Assembly (NCBI GenBank): GCA_020637805.1
Contig: JACKJU010000010.1
Span: 1-64,000 of the forward strand
Origin: Nitratireductor sp.
GTDB taxonomy: Bacteria > Pseudomonadota > Alphaproteobacteria > Rhizobiales > Rhizobiaceae
Length of the DNA: 64,000 nucleotides
Reading direction: 5' to 3'
Shown here: piece after piece, positions 1 to 7,986 of the stretch
How positions within the stretch are numbered: position 1 is the first letter of the stretch
Layout of the letters: every line of letters begins with the position of its first letter
Made by a program: the position numbers and the translations under genes
The notes under the pieces: generated by a model
The model's database searches: none
The model's input: the letters and a program-made list of their open reading frames with translations, nothing else
Told to the model about the DNA's origin: nothing

Positions 1-123
1 GAATGATTTCTGGCCGGTCGCAAAAACACGAACGCCGAAACCTTTCAGCTCGTCGCACCAGAGGAAGTAGTCCTTCTCGCCCGGCGGGCTTTGGTCGATC
101 AGACGCTTGGAAATTTTCGGCAT
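1..123 (-). CDS. int: Tyrosine site-specific integrase, N-terminal 41 codons (cut by window edge)
   Basis: Reading leftward from an ATG at 123-121, the frame is open to the window edge and begins M-P-K-I-S-K-R-L-I-D. It continues with an L-W-C-D-E-L-K-G-F-G-V-R-V-F stretch near residues 21-34. That is the start of the arm-DNA-binding (DUF4102-like) domain of tyrosine recombinases of the P4/island type, whose first strand reads W-D-x-E-L-x-G-F-G-V-R-V. The catalytic domain lies outside the window, so activity cannot be judged. The gene points away from a partial tRNA-Arg sequence about 165 bp upstream, the usual layout of an island integrase next to its attachment site. The element therefore extends to the left. 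Confidence 0.8.
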   Translation of the reverse strand, partial: MPKISKRLIDQSPPGEKDYFLWCDELKGFGVRVFATGQKSF

Positions 124-137
124 GGCAGCGGTCCCGC

Positions 138-157
138 ACGGAAGCAATACGGAAGCA
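138..157. repeat. Tandem direct repeat upstream of the integrase
   Basis: ACGGAAGCA occurs at 138-146 and again at 149-157, an 11-bp period, only 15 bp upstream of the integrase start. Short direct repeats in this position are often arm-type integrase or excisionase binding sites. That role is inferred from position only. Confidence 0.45.
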
Positions 158-238
158 AAATCAGCGAAAAGTCGGAAATCTCAGTCCAAAGCCGTCAATC
201 GTGATATTGCTCTAACATCATGATTATAATGGTATTTT

Positions 239-258
239 CCAAATATGGCCATGTTTGG
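239..258. promoter_or_regulatory. 20-bp near-perfect palindrome between att site and integrase
   Basis: CCAAATATGGCCATGTTTGG reads the same on both strands apart from one mismatched pair. It lies between the tRNA fragment and the integrase promoter region, inside the mobile element. It could be an operator for integrase or a recombination-directionality protein site; nothing else supports either reading. Confidence 0.35.
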
Positions 259-287
259 GAACAGTGCGAAAAACACCTAAATGCCCG

Positions 288-332
288 CTCCGAAGGCAGA
301 GGTCACAGGTTCGAATCCTGTCGGGTGCGCCA
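288..332 (+). other. Attachment site: 3' half of tRNA-Arg(CCG), no 5' half
   Basis: The 45 bp start at the anticodon loop (CTCCGAA), continue through GGCAG, a T-arm with GGTTCGAATCC, and finish GGGTGCGCCA with the encoded CCA. This is the 3' part expected of a tRNA-Arg with anticodon CCG. The bases upstream (about 250-287) cannot form the acceptor, D-arm or 5' anticodon stem, so it is not a working tRNA gene. Together with the neighbouring integrase it is best read as the att repeat left when an element recombined at the anticodon loop. The intact tRNA should sit at the far left end of the element, outside the window. Confidence 0.8.
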
Positions 333-431
333 CTTCGGTTCATGTGCACAAACAGCTTGTGAAACAATAGTCGCAGTTATCATCATGGCTCAGCCGGCTG
401 ACATTCGGCACAAGATGACCCTTCGTCATGA

Positions 432-1181
432 TCACAGCATCGCCGAAATGGCATGCGCAGTCTCTTTTACCTTTTCGACAAGCATCCTGTCGGGGTGAAG
501 ATTGAATTCGTGTCCGGACAGGTTGATGGCGGCAACGTAGTGACCATCCCGGCCCACCAGTGGTGCGGCGATGGAATAGGTACCTGGCGCAATATGCGAT
601 CCCTGCGCGATGTATCCGCGCTTCCGGTCAGCCGCCAGAAGCTTCTTCAGCGCCTCGAGCGACCCCGGGGCAGCGCGGCTGACTGACCTGAACTCGTAAT
701 CCGAAAAGCGCCGGTCGAGTTCCGCTTCCGGCAGATCGGACAGCAGAACCCGCCCCATGGTCGTGGAAAAAGCCGGCAGGCGAGAGCCGACCGGCACGTT
801 CGATACCATCGGGCTTGGTGAAAGCGAGCGATGCACATAGACGATCTCTGTGCCATCCAGCACCGAGACATGCACGGTGAAGCCCGTCTCGTCGCGCAAC
901 CGGTCAGCGGGCTGCCGCGCGATCTCGTTGACGTCCAGCGAGGCAAGGTAGCGGTATCCCAGATCCATTACCCTGGGAGCGAGGCGGTAACGGTTGCTCA
1001 CCCTGGACAGGTAGCCTTCCCGCTCGAGCGTCACCACAAAACGGTAAGCAGCTGAACTGGTCACCGAAATCGCCTCGGCGATTTCCGACAGCGTCATCTC
1101 GGGGTGTTGGTGGTCGAAGCATTGCAGGATGGCAAGCCCGCGGACCAGAGAGTTCGATGTGTAATCCGGTTCCTTTGCCAT
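432..1181 (-). CDS. IclR-family transcriptional regulator
   Basis: The 249-residue protein has an N-terminal winged helix-turn-helix near residues 10-58 (a V-R-G-L-A-I-L-Q-C-F start and an L-S-E-I-A-E-A-I recognition segment) followed by the IclR effector-binding domain. The ATG at 1181 is chosen because AGGGGAA lies just upstream. An in-frame start 45 bp earlier would overlap the end of hutF and has no better ribosome site. It is the last gene of the leftward hutG-hutF-iclR unit and most likely controls that unit and the divergent TRAP transporter. The ligand is probably formiminoglutamate or formylglutamate, but that is inferred only from the neighbours. Confidence 0.9.
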   Translation of the reverse strand: MAKEPDYTSNSLVRGLAILQCFDHQHPEMTLSEIAEAISVTSSAAYRFVVTLEREGYLSRVSNRYRLAPRVMDLGYRYLASLDVNEIARQPADRLRDETGFTVHVSVLDGTEIVYVHRSLSPSPMVSNVPVGSRLPAFSTTMGRVLLSDLPEAELDRRFSDYEFRSVSRAAPGSLEALKKLLAADRKRGYIAQGSHIAPGTYSIAAPLVGRDGHYVAAINLSGHEFNLHPDRMLVEKVKETAHAISAML

Positions 1182-1229
1182 GGTTCCCCTACCCGCCTTG
1201 CAATGGCCTGTCCTGCCATTGGCCAATGA

Positions 1230-2633
1230 CTATCTTTCCGCCAGCCGTTTGCCCACTCGTGACATGGCGGCAGCATATTCGGCGAGGATATCATCCTCGC
1301 CTGAATGGCGCCCGGCACTCAACACCTTCTTGCCGAGCACGCATACATCTCCAACGTGGAAACCGCGACCTGCAAAAACGTGAAAATCCAGCGCGGACTC
1401 ATCTGCGACCGCACCCATGCTTCCAGGCTCGGGCGAAACCAGCTCCACGAAACTGGCCATGCCTCCTGGCGCAATGCCATTTTCGGGCCGGCCAGCTGCG
1501 CGCGCGCCTCCCTGAACTGCCCGGTTCCACAGATTTGCCGCAACATGCGGCTGGCCGGACGATGCCAGAACGTTGCGTTCAAGATGCTTCAACCGCTGGC
1601 TGTATTCGAGCTGCTGCAATTCCTGCGCCGCACAGGTGGATATGTTCGAATCTGAACCAATGCCGAAGACGCCTTCTTTTCCAAGATAATCGACCGCACG
1701 GAACACGCCGTCTCCCAGATTTGCCTCGGTCATCGGACACAATCCAACGGTCGCTCCCGAACCGGCAATCATGCCCACTTCCTCATCGTTCAGATGGGTA
1801 GCGTGAATGAGACACCAGCGCCGGCCCACCGGCGCCATGCCAAAGAGTTGCTCAACGGGACGGCGCCCATTCCATGCCAGCGCGTCCTCCACTTCCTTGA
1901 CCTGCTCCGCAACATGGATGTGAACCGGGCAATCCGGGAGCAGGCTCTCGCGCAGGTCGAGAAGACTCGACATCTCGTCTTGCGTGACCGCGCGCAGCGA
2001 ATGCGGTGCGATACCAAGCGTATGTCCCTTTGCCGAAGCAACCGGCTTCAGCGCATCAAGCATGGCGGCATAGCCGTCGATATCCTGAATGAAGCGGCGC
2101 TGCCCGTCCGTTGGCTGAAGCCCGCCGAAGTTTGAATGGGCATAGAAGACCGGAAGATGGGTAAGATCGATCCCCACTGCTTCCGCTGCCTCGAAGATCG
2201 CGAGCGACAACAGCTCGCGTTGCCCATACTGCGATCCATCAAGATCGTTGTGGACGTAGTGAAATTCGACGATGCCCGTATAGCCGCCTTTCAGCAGTCC
2301 CAGATAAAGCCTGGCCGCTATTGCCCGAATGTCCTCTGGCGAAAGAGTGAGCGCGAAGAAATACATGATGTCGCGCCATGACCAGAAACTGTCTACCGGA
2401 TTGCGCCGCACCTCCGGCAATCCGGCCATCGCATACTGGAATGCATGGCTGTGCAGGTCGGTTATCCCCGGAACTACCGGATTTTCGTACACCGGCAATC
2501 CCAGCGGATTTCCGTCTTCCTCCAACGCCGAAATGATTCCATCCTCGGCAAAGGTTACCGAGACGTTCCGCTTCCAGCCCTCCGGCGTTAGCGCGAGGCG
2601 AAAATGCGCGCCGTCCATTCTGTTGTTCGTCAT
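1230..2633 (-). CDS. hutF: Formimidoylglutamate deiminase
   Basis: This amidohydrolase-superfamily enzyme converts N-formimino-L-glutamate to N-formyl-L-glutamate and ammonia, the first step of the two-step branch of histidine breakdown. The 467 residues show the metal motif H-S-H-A-F (about 61-65), H-I-H-V-A-E-Q (about 238-244) and the G-I-G-S-D-S-N aspartate motif (about 324-330), all typical of HutF. The start at 2633 overlaps the hutG stop (TGATG), indicating translational coupling. A longer frame to 2759 would run far into hutG. No hutH, hutU or hutI is present in the window, so formiminoglutamate must come from elsewhere in the genome or from outside the cell. Confidence 0.92.
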   Translation of the reverse strand: MTNNRMDGAHFRLALTPEGWKRNVSVTFAEDGIISALEEDGNPLGLPVYENPVVPGITDLHSHAFQYAMAGLPEVRRNPVDSFWSWRDIMYFFALTLSPEDIRAIAARLYLGLLKGGYTGIVEFHYVHNDLDGSQYGQRELLSLAIFEAAEAVGIDLTHLPVFYAHSNFGGLQPTDGQRRFIQDIDGYAAMLDALKPVASAKGHTLGIAPHSLRAVTQDEMSSLLDLRESLLPDCPVHIHVAEQVKEVEDALAWNGRRPVEQLFGMAPVGRRWCLIHATHLNDEEVGMIAGSGATVGLCPMTEANLGDGVFRAVDYLGKEGVFGIGSDSNISTCAAQELQQLEYSQRLKHLERNVLASSGQPHVAANLWNRAVQGGARAAGRPENGIAPGGMASFVELVSPEPGSMGAVADESALDFHVFAGRGFHVGDVCVLGKKVLSAGRHSGEDDILAEYAAAMSRVGKRLAER

Positions 2634-3451
2634 CAGTTCGACTTCTCCAGAACCGGTGAAAAGGAAACCATCGCCGCCACAAGCGCGTAAAGCGCCTCCT
2701 TGAGACGGTCGGCCTTTTCCGGGAGATAGGTCCATGGGCTTTGTTCGAGCATGTAGCATTCCTGCGCGATCTCTATTTGAAGCGCATGCACGTTTCTCGC
2801 CGGATTGCCGTAATATCGGGTGATGAAACCACCCTTGAAGCGGCCATCGCGCACGGTGCTCAACCCGCTCGCCTGAAGCGCGGAAAATGCCGCGTCGGAA
2901 AGCGCCGGATCGCAGCTCTTTCCCGAATTCGTGCCCAGATTGAGGTCCGGCAGCCGGCCGTCAAACAACCTCGGAATACGGCTGCGGATCGAATGCAGAT
3001 CAAGTAGCACACAGTAACCGTGGGCGTCGCGTATTCGCTCTATCTCGCGCGCCAGTACGTCATGATAGGGCTGCCAGTACCGCTTCACGCTTTCAGCGCG
3101 GGTTTGCGCGTCAGGCTCCGCACCTTCGCGGTAAAGCGGCTCACCATCGAAATCGGTTGTCGAAATCAGTCCGGTTGTCGGGCCGGAATAAAGGGGCGCG
3201 TCGTCACTGCCCCGGTTTAGGTCCGCCGCATAGCGGGTCAGTCGCGCTGTCATGAGGCTGGCTCCGGGCGGCAGGATGTCCCGGGCAATCCGGTCCATGT
3301 GCCAGTCGGTATCGCGAAGGTCGCAGGCCTCCGCACGCAGGCTTTGCCTAAGTCCGGCAGGAATATCCGTACCGGCATGTGGCACGTTCAAGAGAATTGG
3401 AGAGGTACCCTCTGACAAGTCGTACAGTGGAGGGTTGCCAGAATCGTCCAT
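2633..3451 (-). CDS. hutG: N-formylglutamate deformylase (amidohydrolase)
   Basis: It hydrolyses N-formyl-L-glutamate to glutamate and formate, finishing the pathway begun by HutF. The 272-residue protein carries the family markers N-V-P-H-A-G (about 22-27), D-L-N-R-G and L-L-D-L-H-S-I (about 149-155). The ATG at 3451 has AGGAAA six bases upstream. An in-frame start 27 bp earlier is possible but lacks such a site. It is first in the leftward unit with hutF and the IclR regulator. The promoter region is shared with the divergent TAXI transporter. Confidence 0.92.
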   Translation of the reverse strand: MDDSGNPPLYDLSEGTSPILLNVPHAGTDIPAGLRQSLRAEACDLRDTDWHMDRIARDILPPGASLMTARLTRYAADLNRGSDDAPLYSGPTTGLISTTDFDGEPLYREGAEPDAQTRAESVKRYWQPYHDVLAREIERIRDAHGYCVLLDLHSIRSRIPRLFDGRLPDLNLGTNSGKSCDPALSDAAFSALQASGLSTVRDGRFKGGFITRYYGNPARNVHALQIEIAQECYMLEQSPWTYLPEKADRLKEALYALVAAMVSFSPVLEKSN

Positions 3452-3481
3452 GAATTTTCCTTTCGCATCTAAAAACAATTA

Positions 3482-3505
3482 TTGACATATGAAATACATG
3501 CGTCA
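3482..3505. promoter_or_regulatory. Candidate IclR operator/promoter between hutG and the TAXI transporter
   Basis: TGACATAT (3483-3490) and ATGCGTCA (3498-3505) form an imperfect inverted repeat (6 of 8 positions) around a 7-bp centre. TTGACA at 3482-3487 could serve as a -35 for the plus-strand transporter, although no good -10 is visible 17 bp on. It is the only symmetrical site in the short divergent intergenic region, so it is the best candidate for the neighbouring IclR protein. Confidence 0.35.
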
Positions 3506-3601
3506 ACATGGAAATGCCTCTTCTTCCCGGCAGACGCATCCTCCCTTGCGTATGCAGCGGGAGCAGACCTGAAGATGTCCCAGAGACAAGGAGAACACCC
3601 C

Positions 3602-4579
3602 ATGAAATTTTCCAGGCGCCAGTTTCTTGGCACTACGGCCGCTGTTGCGGTTACCGCACTGGCAACGCCCGTATTCGCGGCAGGCCGCACTTTTTTCGGC
3701 ATCGCAACCGGCGGCACCGGCGGCACCTACTACCCGCTTGGCGGCATGCTGGCCCAGCTTATCTCGAACACCGCCGAACTGCCTGACACCAAGCTTTCCG
3801 CTACCGCGGAAACGGGCAACGCCTCGGTTGCCAACGCCCAGCTTCTCGGCCGTGGTGAAATCGAGTCCGCATTCGCTGCTGCCGACATTCTCGACGCGGC
3901 CTACAAGGGCAAGAACCAGTTCGACGGTGCAGCCCTGACCAACCTCCGTGCAATCGGCGCTCTCTATCCTGAAACCGTCCAGCTTGTCGTGCGCGCCGAC
4001 AGCGGTATCGAGAAGTTCGAGGACCTGAAGGGCAAATCCATTTCTTCCGGCGCACCGGGCTCGGGCCAATGGCAGCTTCTGGGCGACCTTCTTGAAGCCC
4101 ACGGCATGAAACGCGAGGACATCTCCGAGGATTTCTCCTCCTTCTCGCAGTCCGTCGACAAGATCAAGGACGGCAACCTGGACGCATCGCTGATCACCGC
4201 AGGCCTTCCGACCTCTTCGGTAACCGACCTGGCCAATGGCCATGACATCCGCATCGTTCCCCTGAACGGTCCGGCGATCGCAAAGCTGCAGGAAAGCCAG
4301 CCTTACTACGCGAACTCGGTCATCGAGGCCGGCTCCTACAAGGGCGTCGATGCCGACGTGGAAACCCTCGCTGTTCGCGCGATCTGGGCAACCCATGCGG
4401 AAGTTCCCGAAGATATCATATACGCCGTCACCAAGGCGCTTTATGAAAACACCGAAACGCTTGGCAAGGTCCACCCGATGGGCAAGCGCATTTCGCTCGA
4501 TACCGCTCTGGAAAGCGTATCCATCCCGGTCCATCCCGGTGCGGAAAAATACTACGCGGAAAAAGGCGTTTCCAAGTAA
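3602..4579 (+). CDS. TAXI-family TRAP transporter solute-binding protein
   Basis: This is the periplasmic receptor of a TRAP uptake system. The 325-residue protein begins with a twin-arginine type signal (S-R-R-Q-F-L-G near residues 4-10, hydrophobic stretch, A-x-A cleavage region). It then shows the TAXI hallmark I-A-T-G-G-T-G-G-T-Y-Y-P-L-G-G. The ATG at 3602 follows AAGGAGAA; an upstream extension of the frame is unlikely to be translated. It is followed by a DUF1850 gene and a fused permease, the standard TAXI arrangement. Characterised TAXI receptors bind glutamate, glutamine or other dicarboxylates. With hutF and hutG next door, formiminoglutamate or formylglutamate is a reasonable guess. 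Confidence 0.92.
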   Translation: MKFSRRQFLGTTAAVAVTALATPVFAAGRTFFGIATGGTGGTYYPLGGMLAQLISNTAELPDTKLSATAETGNASVANAQLLGRGEIESAFAAADILDAAYKGKNQFDGAALTNLRAIGALYPETVQLVVRADSGIEKFEDLKGKSISSGAPGSGQWQLLGDLLEAHGMKREDISEDFSSFSQSVDKIKDGNLDASLITAGLPTSSVTDLANGHDIRIVPLNGPAIAKLQESQPYYANSVIEAGSYKGVDADVETLAVRAIWATHAEVPEDIIYAVTKALYENTETLGKVHPMGKRISLDTALESVSIPVHPGAEKYYAEKGVSK

Positions 4580-5109
4580 TGTCCCTGCGCAGGACTTGCC
4601 TGTGCAAAACAGGAATGGCGGCTTTGGCCGCCATTCCCTGCTTTCTGTCAATCTCTCGGCCTGCAGATGCAGAACCTGCAAGATACTGGCTATGCCTGAC
4701 AGAGACGCGCGGCGAACAACGCGAAGTCAAACGCCTGCCGCTGGCTGATGACGGCACCTTCAAACTGAGCTTCATCCATTCCGTTTCGCGTACGCCCGTG
4801 ACCGACACCTATCGCGTGATCGAAGGCGAAATCGTTCAGACCTCCGAGATTTTCATGGCCCATGGTGCGGGCCTTCCCTCGATTTCCGACGATGTGGACG
4901 CCACGGGCTGGCGTCACGAGGATGGACACTTCATAATCGAGATGAACCGGCATACCGGCCCGATTCCACTGCGCATTCAGGCGCAGTTCAAGAATGCATT
5001 ACACACCAACGGAACAGAACTGGCGCTTGCCAGTCTGGGCTATTCGGCACTGACCCTTGCCCCATGCGACGAGGAAAAAGACATTGAGCCAGCAGACACC
5101 TCAAACTGA
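4579..5109 (+). CDS. DUF1850 protein of TAXI-TRAP operon
   Basis: A 176-residue protein with an N-terminal signal (hydrophobic residues about 12-26, A-D-A-E cleavage region) and the DUF1850 core: L-S-F-I-H-S-V-S-R-T-P-V-T-D near residues 63-76 and a Y-R-V-x-x-G-E-I segment after it. Its start touches the stop of the binding-protein gene and its end overlaps the permease gene, so the three are translationally coupled. DUF1850 proteins are regular companions of TAXI permeases, but their biochemical role is unknown; they are thought to be exported accessory subunits. Confidence 0.85.
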   Translation: MSLRRTCLCKTGMAALAAIPCFLSISRPADAEPARYWLCLTETRGEQREVKRLPLADDGTFKLSFIHSVSRTPVTDTYRVIEGEIVQTSEIFMAHGAGLPSISDDVDATGWRHEDGHFIIEMNRHTGPIPLRIQAQFKNALHTNGTELALASLGYSALTLAPCDEEKDIEPADTSN

Positions 5110-7315
5110 CAACCGGGGCCACACGGCGGCCGACGGCGATCACGAATTCACCGTAGATGAAGTCGAGGCGCTGGTTCGCGAATACGATTCGGAATCGAAT
5201 TTCCGCAGGCTTGCAGGTCCGACCGCCGTGCTCGTGACCGTCGCTTCGGTAATCCTGTCGCTGTTTCACGTATACACCGCCGGATTTGGCCTTCTGAACG
5301 AGGTGATGCACCGCACGATCCACCTGAGCTTCGTCATGGGGCTGATCTTTCTGGTGTTCCCGCGCAAACGCGCCATTCCCAGCATGCGAATATGGGGCGA
5401 ATCGCTGTTCTTCGCGGTTTTCTACCTCTACCTGCTATATGCCATTGCCAACGCCCTGCCCCCCAGCACGATCAAGACTGTCTTCATTGCTGTCATGCTC
5501 GTGCTCATTGCCCTGACCTTGCCTTTCAACCGTCCTGGTGCCGATCCGGAAAAGGTCGCGCTGCGCGATTGGGTATTTGCCGCCTTCGGCGCCGGGTTCT
5601 CCGCCTATCTTTCGGTCTTCTTCCACTACATCTTCATCGAGAACGTGGGTAATCCGCCCGAACCAGCCTACATGATGGGCCTTATTGCAATCGTCATGAC
5701 GCTCGAAGCAACCCGCCGGACGATGGGTCCCACTCTGGCCTATATCGGCGTTGCCTGCCTGCTTTACGCGCTGGCCGGGCCTTATCTGCCGGGAATCCTG
5801 GCTCATCGCGGCTATTCAATCACCCGCATCATCAACCACCTCTTCGTTGGCACAGAGGGCATTTACGGTGTTGCGGTCGGTGTGGTCGCTACCTACGTAT
5901 TCCACTTTGTGCTCTTTGGCATCCTTGCCCAGATGAGCGGGCTGGGTCAGCTATTCATCGACCTTGCGACCATCATTGCAGGGCGGGCATCCGGCGGCTC
6001 CGCCAAGGTGTCCGTGGTCTCCTCCGGCTTTTTCGGAATGATTTCCGGTTCGCCGATCGCCAACACCGTCACAACCGGGGCATTCACCATACCGCTGATG
6101 AAGAAGTCCGGGTTCTCCGGCCGGTTCGCCGGCGCTGTCGAGGCTTCGGCCTCGTGCGGCGGACAGATTACACCGCCCATCATGGGGGCATCAGCCTTCG
6201 TGATGACGGAAATGCTGGGCGTTCCCTATAACGAACTCATCCTGATCGCCATCGTGCCAGCCGCCTTCCACTACATCGCCATTCTCCTGATGGTGCATCT
6301 GGAAGCCAAGAAACTCGGCCTCCAGGGACTCTCTTCCGATAAGATCCCGCAATTCACCGCTGTTCTGGCCAAGTCGTGGCACCTGTTCATTCCGCTTGCC
6401 GTGATGGTGGCGATGCTACTGATGCAGTACACGCCGTTCCTGGCCGCGTTCTGGGGCATCATTTTGACCATCGTGTTCAGCTACGTGCCAATGGTCATGC
6501 ATGCGTTGGGCAACACGACGATGGATACGTCTACGGTGTTGACGCCTCCGCGCCTGGTTCGCGGCTTTGAAGACGGCGCCAAGTTCGCGCTTGCCATCGG
6601 CGCCGCCTGCGCGTGCGTAGGCTTTCTTCTAGGCATGACGACACTTACCGGGCTTGGTTTCAAGTTTTCTGCCGCCGTGGTTCAGCTTGCCAGCGATCTC
6701 GCCTCCGTTGTCACCGCAATCGACTTCACCGGACTGCTCTCAGAAAAGGGAATGGCGCTCTTCTTCGGACTGATTTTCGTGGCGATTGCCTGCATCATCA
6801 TGGGAGCGGGCATCCCCACCACGCCGACCTACATAATCCTGGCTTCGATTGCCGCACCGGCCCTCATGGAATTTGGCGTGCCGCTCATCGCCACCCATTT
6901 CTTCGTTTTCTATTTCGGGGTTCTGGCAGATGTCACACCGCCGGTGGCGCTCGCCGCATATGCGGCCGCAGGTCTCGCCAGGTCTGAACCAATGACGACG
7001 GGCACCACCGCGTTTAGACTTTCAATGGGCAAGGCGCTCGTACCATTCATGTTCGTCTATGCGCCCAGTCTTCTTTTTGTCGACTTCACCTGGCCCGAAT
7101 TCTTGACCGCGCTTCTTTCCGGGTTGATGGGCGTACTGGCGCTCTCCGCTGCCTATATTGGCTGGTTCCGGCGCGAACTGGTGCTGTGGGAAAAGATTGC
7201 TCTCACGCTGGCCGGGCTGTTGCTGATCTCGACCCATTGGCTCGCCATTGCAGCAGGCGCACTGGTTACACTGTCCATTCTGCTGCGGCCTGCAGGAATG
7301 CGGGCACACGCCTGA
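5084..7315 (+). CDS. TRAP transporter fused 4TM/12TM permease (TAXI type)
   Basis: About 743 residues. After a charged cytoplasmic N-terminus come four small-subunit (DctQ-like) helices and then about twelve large-subunit (DctM-like) helices in one chain, the fusion typical of TAXI systems. DctM-type loops are visible, for example S-G-F-F-G-M-I-S-G-S-P-I-A-N-T-V-T-T-G and G-G-Q-I-T-P-P-I-M-G-A. It uses a sodium or proton gradient to import the solute delivered by the binding protein. I place the start at a TTG (5084) behind GAGGAAAAAG. A TTG at 5057 is an alternative; both overlap the DUF1850 gene, and no ATG fits the N-terminus. Confidence 0.88.
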   Translation: MSQQTPQTDNRGHTAADGDHEFTVDEVEALVREYDSESNFRRLAGPTAVLVTVASVILSLFHVYTAGFGLLNEVMHRTIHLSFVMGLIFLVFPRKRAIPSMRIWGESLFFAVFYLYLLYAIANALPPSTIKTVFIAVMLVLIALTLPFNRPGADPEKVALRDWVFAAFGAGFSAYLSVFFHYIFIENVGNPPEPAYMMGLIAIVMTLEATRRTMGPTLAYIGVACLLYALAGPYLPGILAHRGYSITRIINHLFVGTEGIYGVAVGVVATYVFHFVLFGILAQMSGLGQLFIDLATIIAGRASGGSAKVSVVSSGFFGMISGSPIANTVTTGAFTIPLMKKSGFSGRFAGAVEASASCGGQITPPIMGASAFVMTEMLGVPYNELILIAIVPAAFHYIAILLMVHLEAKKLGLQGLSSDKIPQFTAVLAKSWHLFIPLAVMVAMLLMQYTPFLAAFWGIILTIVFSYVPMVMHALGNTTMDTSTVLTPPRLVRGFEDGAKFALAIGAACACVGFLLGMTTLTGLGFKFSAAVVQLASDLASVVTAIDFTGLLSEKGMALFFGLIFVAIACIIMGAGIPTTPTYIILASIAAPALMEFGVPLIATHFFVFYFGVLADVTPPVALAAYAAAGLARSEPMTTGTTAFRLSMGKALVPFMFVYAPSLLFVDFTWPEFLTALLSGLMGVLALSAAYIGWFRRELVLWEKIALTLAGLLLISTHWLAIAAGALVTLSILLRPAGMRAHA

Positions 7316-7327
7316 ATTGCCATCTGG

Positions 7328-7350
7328 CGGCGCGCGTGATTAGTGCGCCG
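7328..7350. terminator. GC-rich hairpin between convergent TRAP and sox operons
   Basis: CGGCGC (7328-7333) and GCGCCG (7345-7350) can pair around an 11-base loop, between the stop of the permease gene and the stop of soxG. There is no clear T-tract on either strand, so a role as a bidirectional terminator is only suggested by position. Confidence 0.35.
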
Positions 7351-7428
7351 GCCAAAAGATCCGTTTGAAGGCGGCATGCTGAAAAGCTTGAAGATGCATT
7401 TCGGGCATTTGGAGACAACGCCCGTCCT

Positions 7429-7986
7429 TCATTCGTGATTCAGTCGCCGTGCCGCCGTTTGCAATGCATGCCACAGTGAACCTGCAAGCGAGCGCATGCC
7501 CATCACGGCCAACCGGTCTTCTGCGCGACGGATAATGAACACGCTCATGTGTTCCAGCCTTGTCCGCGTGGCTCTGCCGGGGCCGAATGCGGCTGTATCG
7601 ATATTTACGAGTTTTTCCATCAACGCCCGGACAGGTGCTCCGCCTTCCTGCGAAGTGATTTCGAAATCGACGAATGCATCGGTCTGTTCGGTCACTGAAC
7701 ATCCCGGTGCAAGCCTGCTTACCTGATGTAAAAAGTCCGCAGACGCGCGCCCCTGCCCCTCGATCATCCATTGATCCGGGCCTATCCAGAAGGCGCCTAT
7801 TCCCTCGCCTGACACCCAGCCGCCCGGCCCGGGAAGTTTGACACCGAGATCGGGTGCGCAGTCGCCGCGGCGCAGTGCAAGTGATGCCAGACCAAGATCT
7901 GGGTTTTCGGCGATCGTCAGCACGCCGTGTTGCAGTTTCGCGGGCTCCCGCGAGCCGAGCGCCGAGATTGGGATAAGATCAGTCAC
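7429..7986 (-). CDS. soxG: Sarcosine oxidase gamma subunit
   Basis: The 185-residue protein matches heterotetrameric sarcosine oxidase gamma subunits: repeated L-G-x-L-A and R-G-D-x-x-x-L-G-x-K-L-P segments, F-W-I-G-P-D-Q-W-M-I near residue 65, and an S-V-F-I-I-R-R-A-E-D-R-L segment near the end. It is a relative of the folate-binding aminomethyltransferase fold. The GTG at 7986 is chosen because a perfect AGGAGGG lies 8 bases upstream. It overlaps the soxA stop by 8 bp, and a longer frame to 8097 would be entirely inside soxA. It is the last gene of soxBDAG. Confidence 0.88.
   Translation of the reverse strand: MTDLIPISALGSREPAKLQHGVLTIAENPDLGLASLALRRGDCAPDLGVKLPGPGGWVSGEGIGAFWIGPDQWMIEGQGRASADFLHQVSRLAPGCSVTEQTDAFVDFEITSQEGGAPVRALMEKLVNIDTAAFGPGRATRTRLEHMSVFIIRRAEDRLAVMGMRSLAGSLWHALQTAARRLNHE

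Noticed and set aside
261..332. A complete tRNA-Arg gene
   Set aside because: Only the anticodon-loop-to-CCA half is present. The upstream bases cannot form the acceptor, D-arm or 5' anticodon stem.
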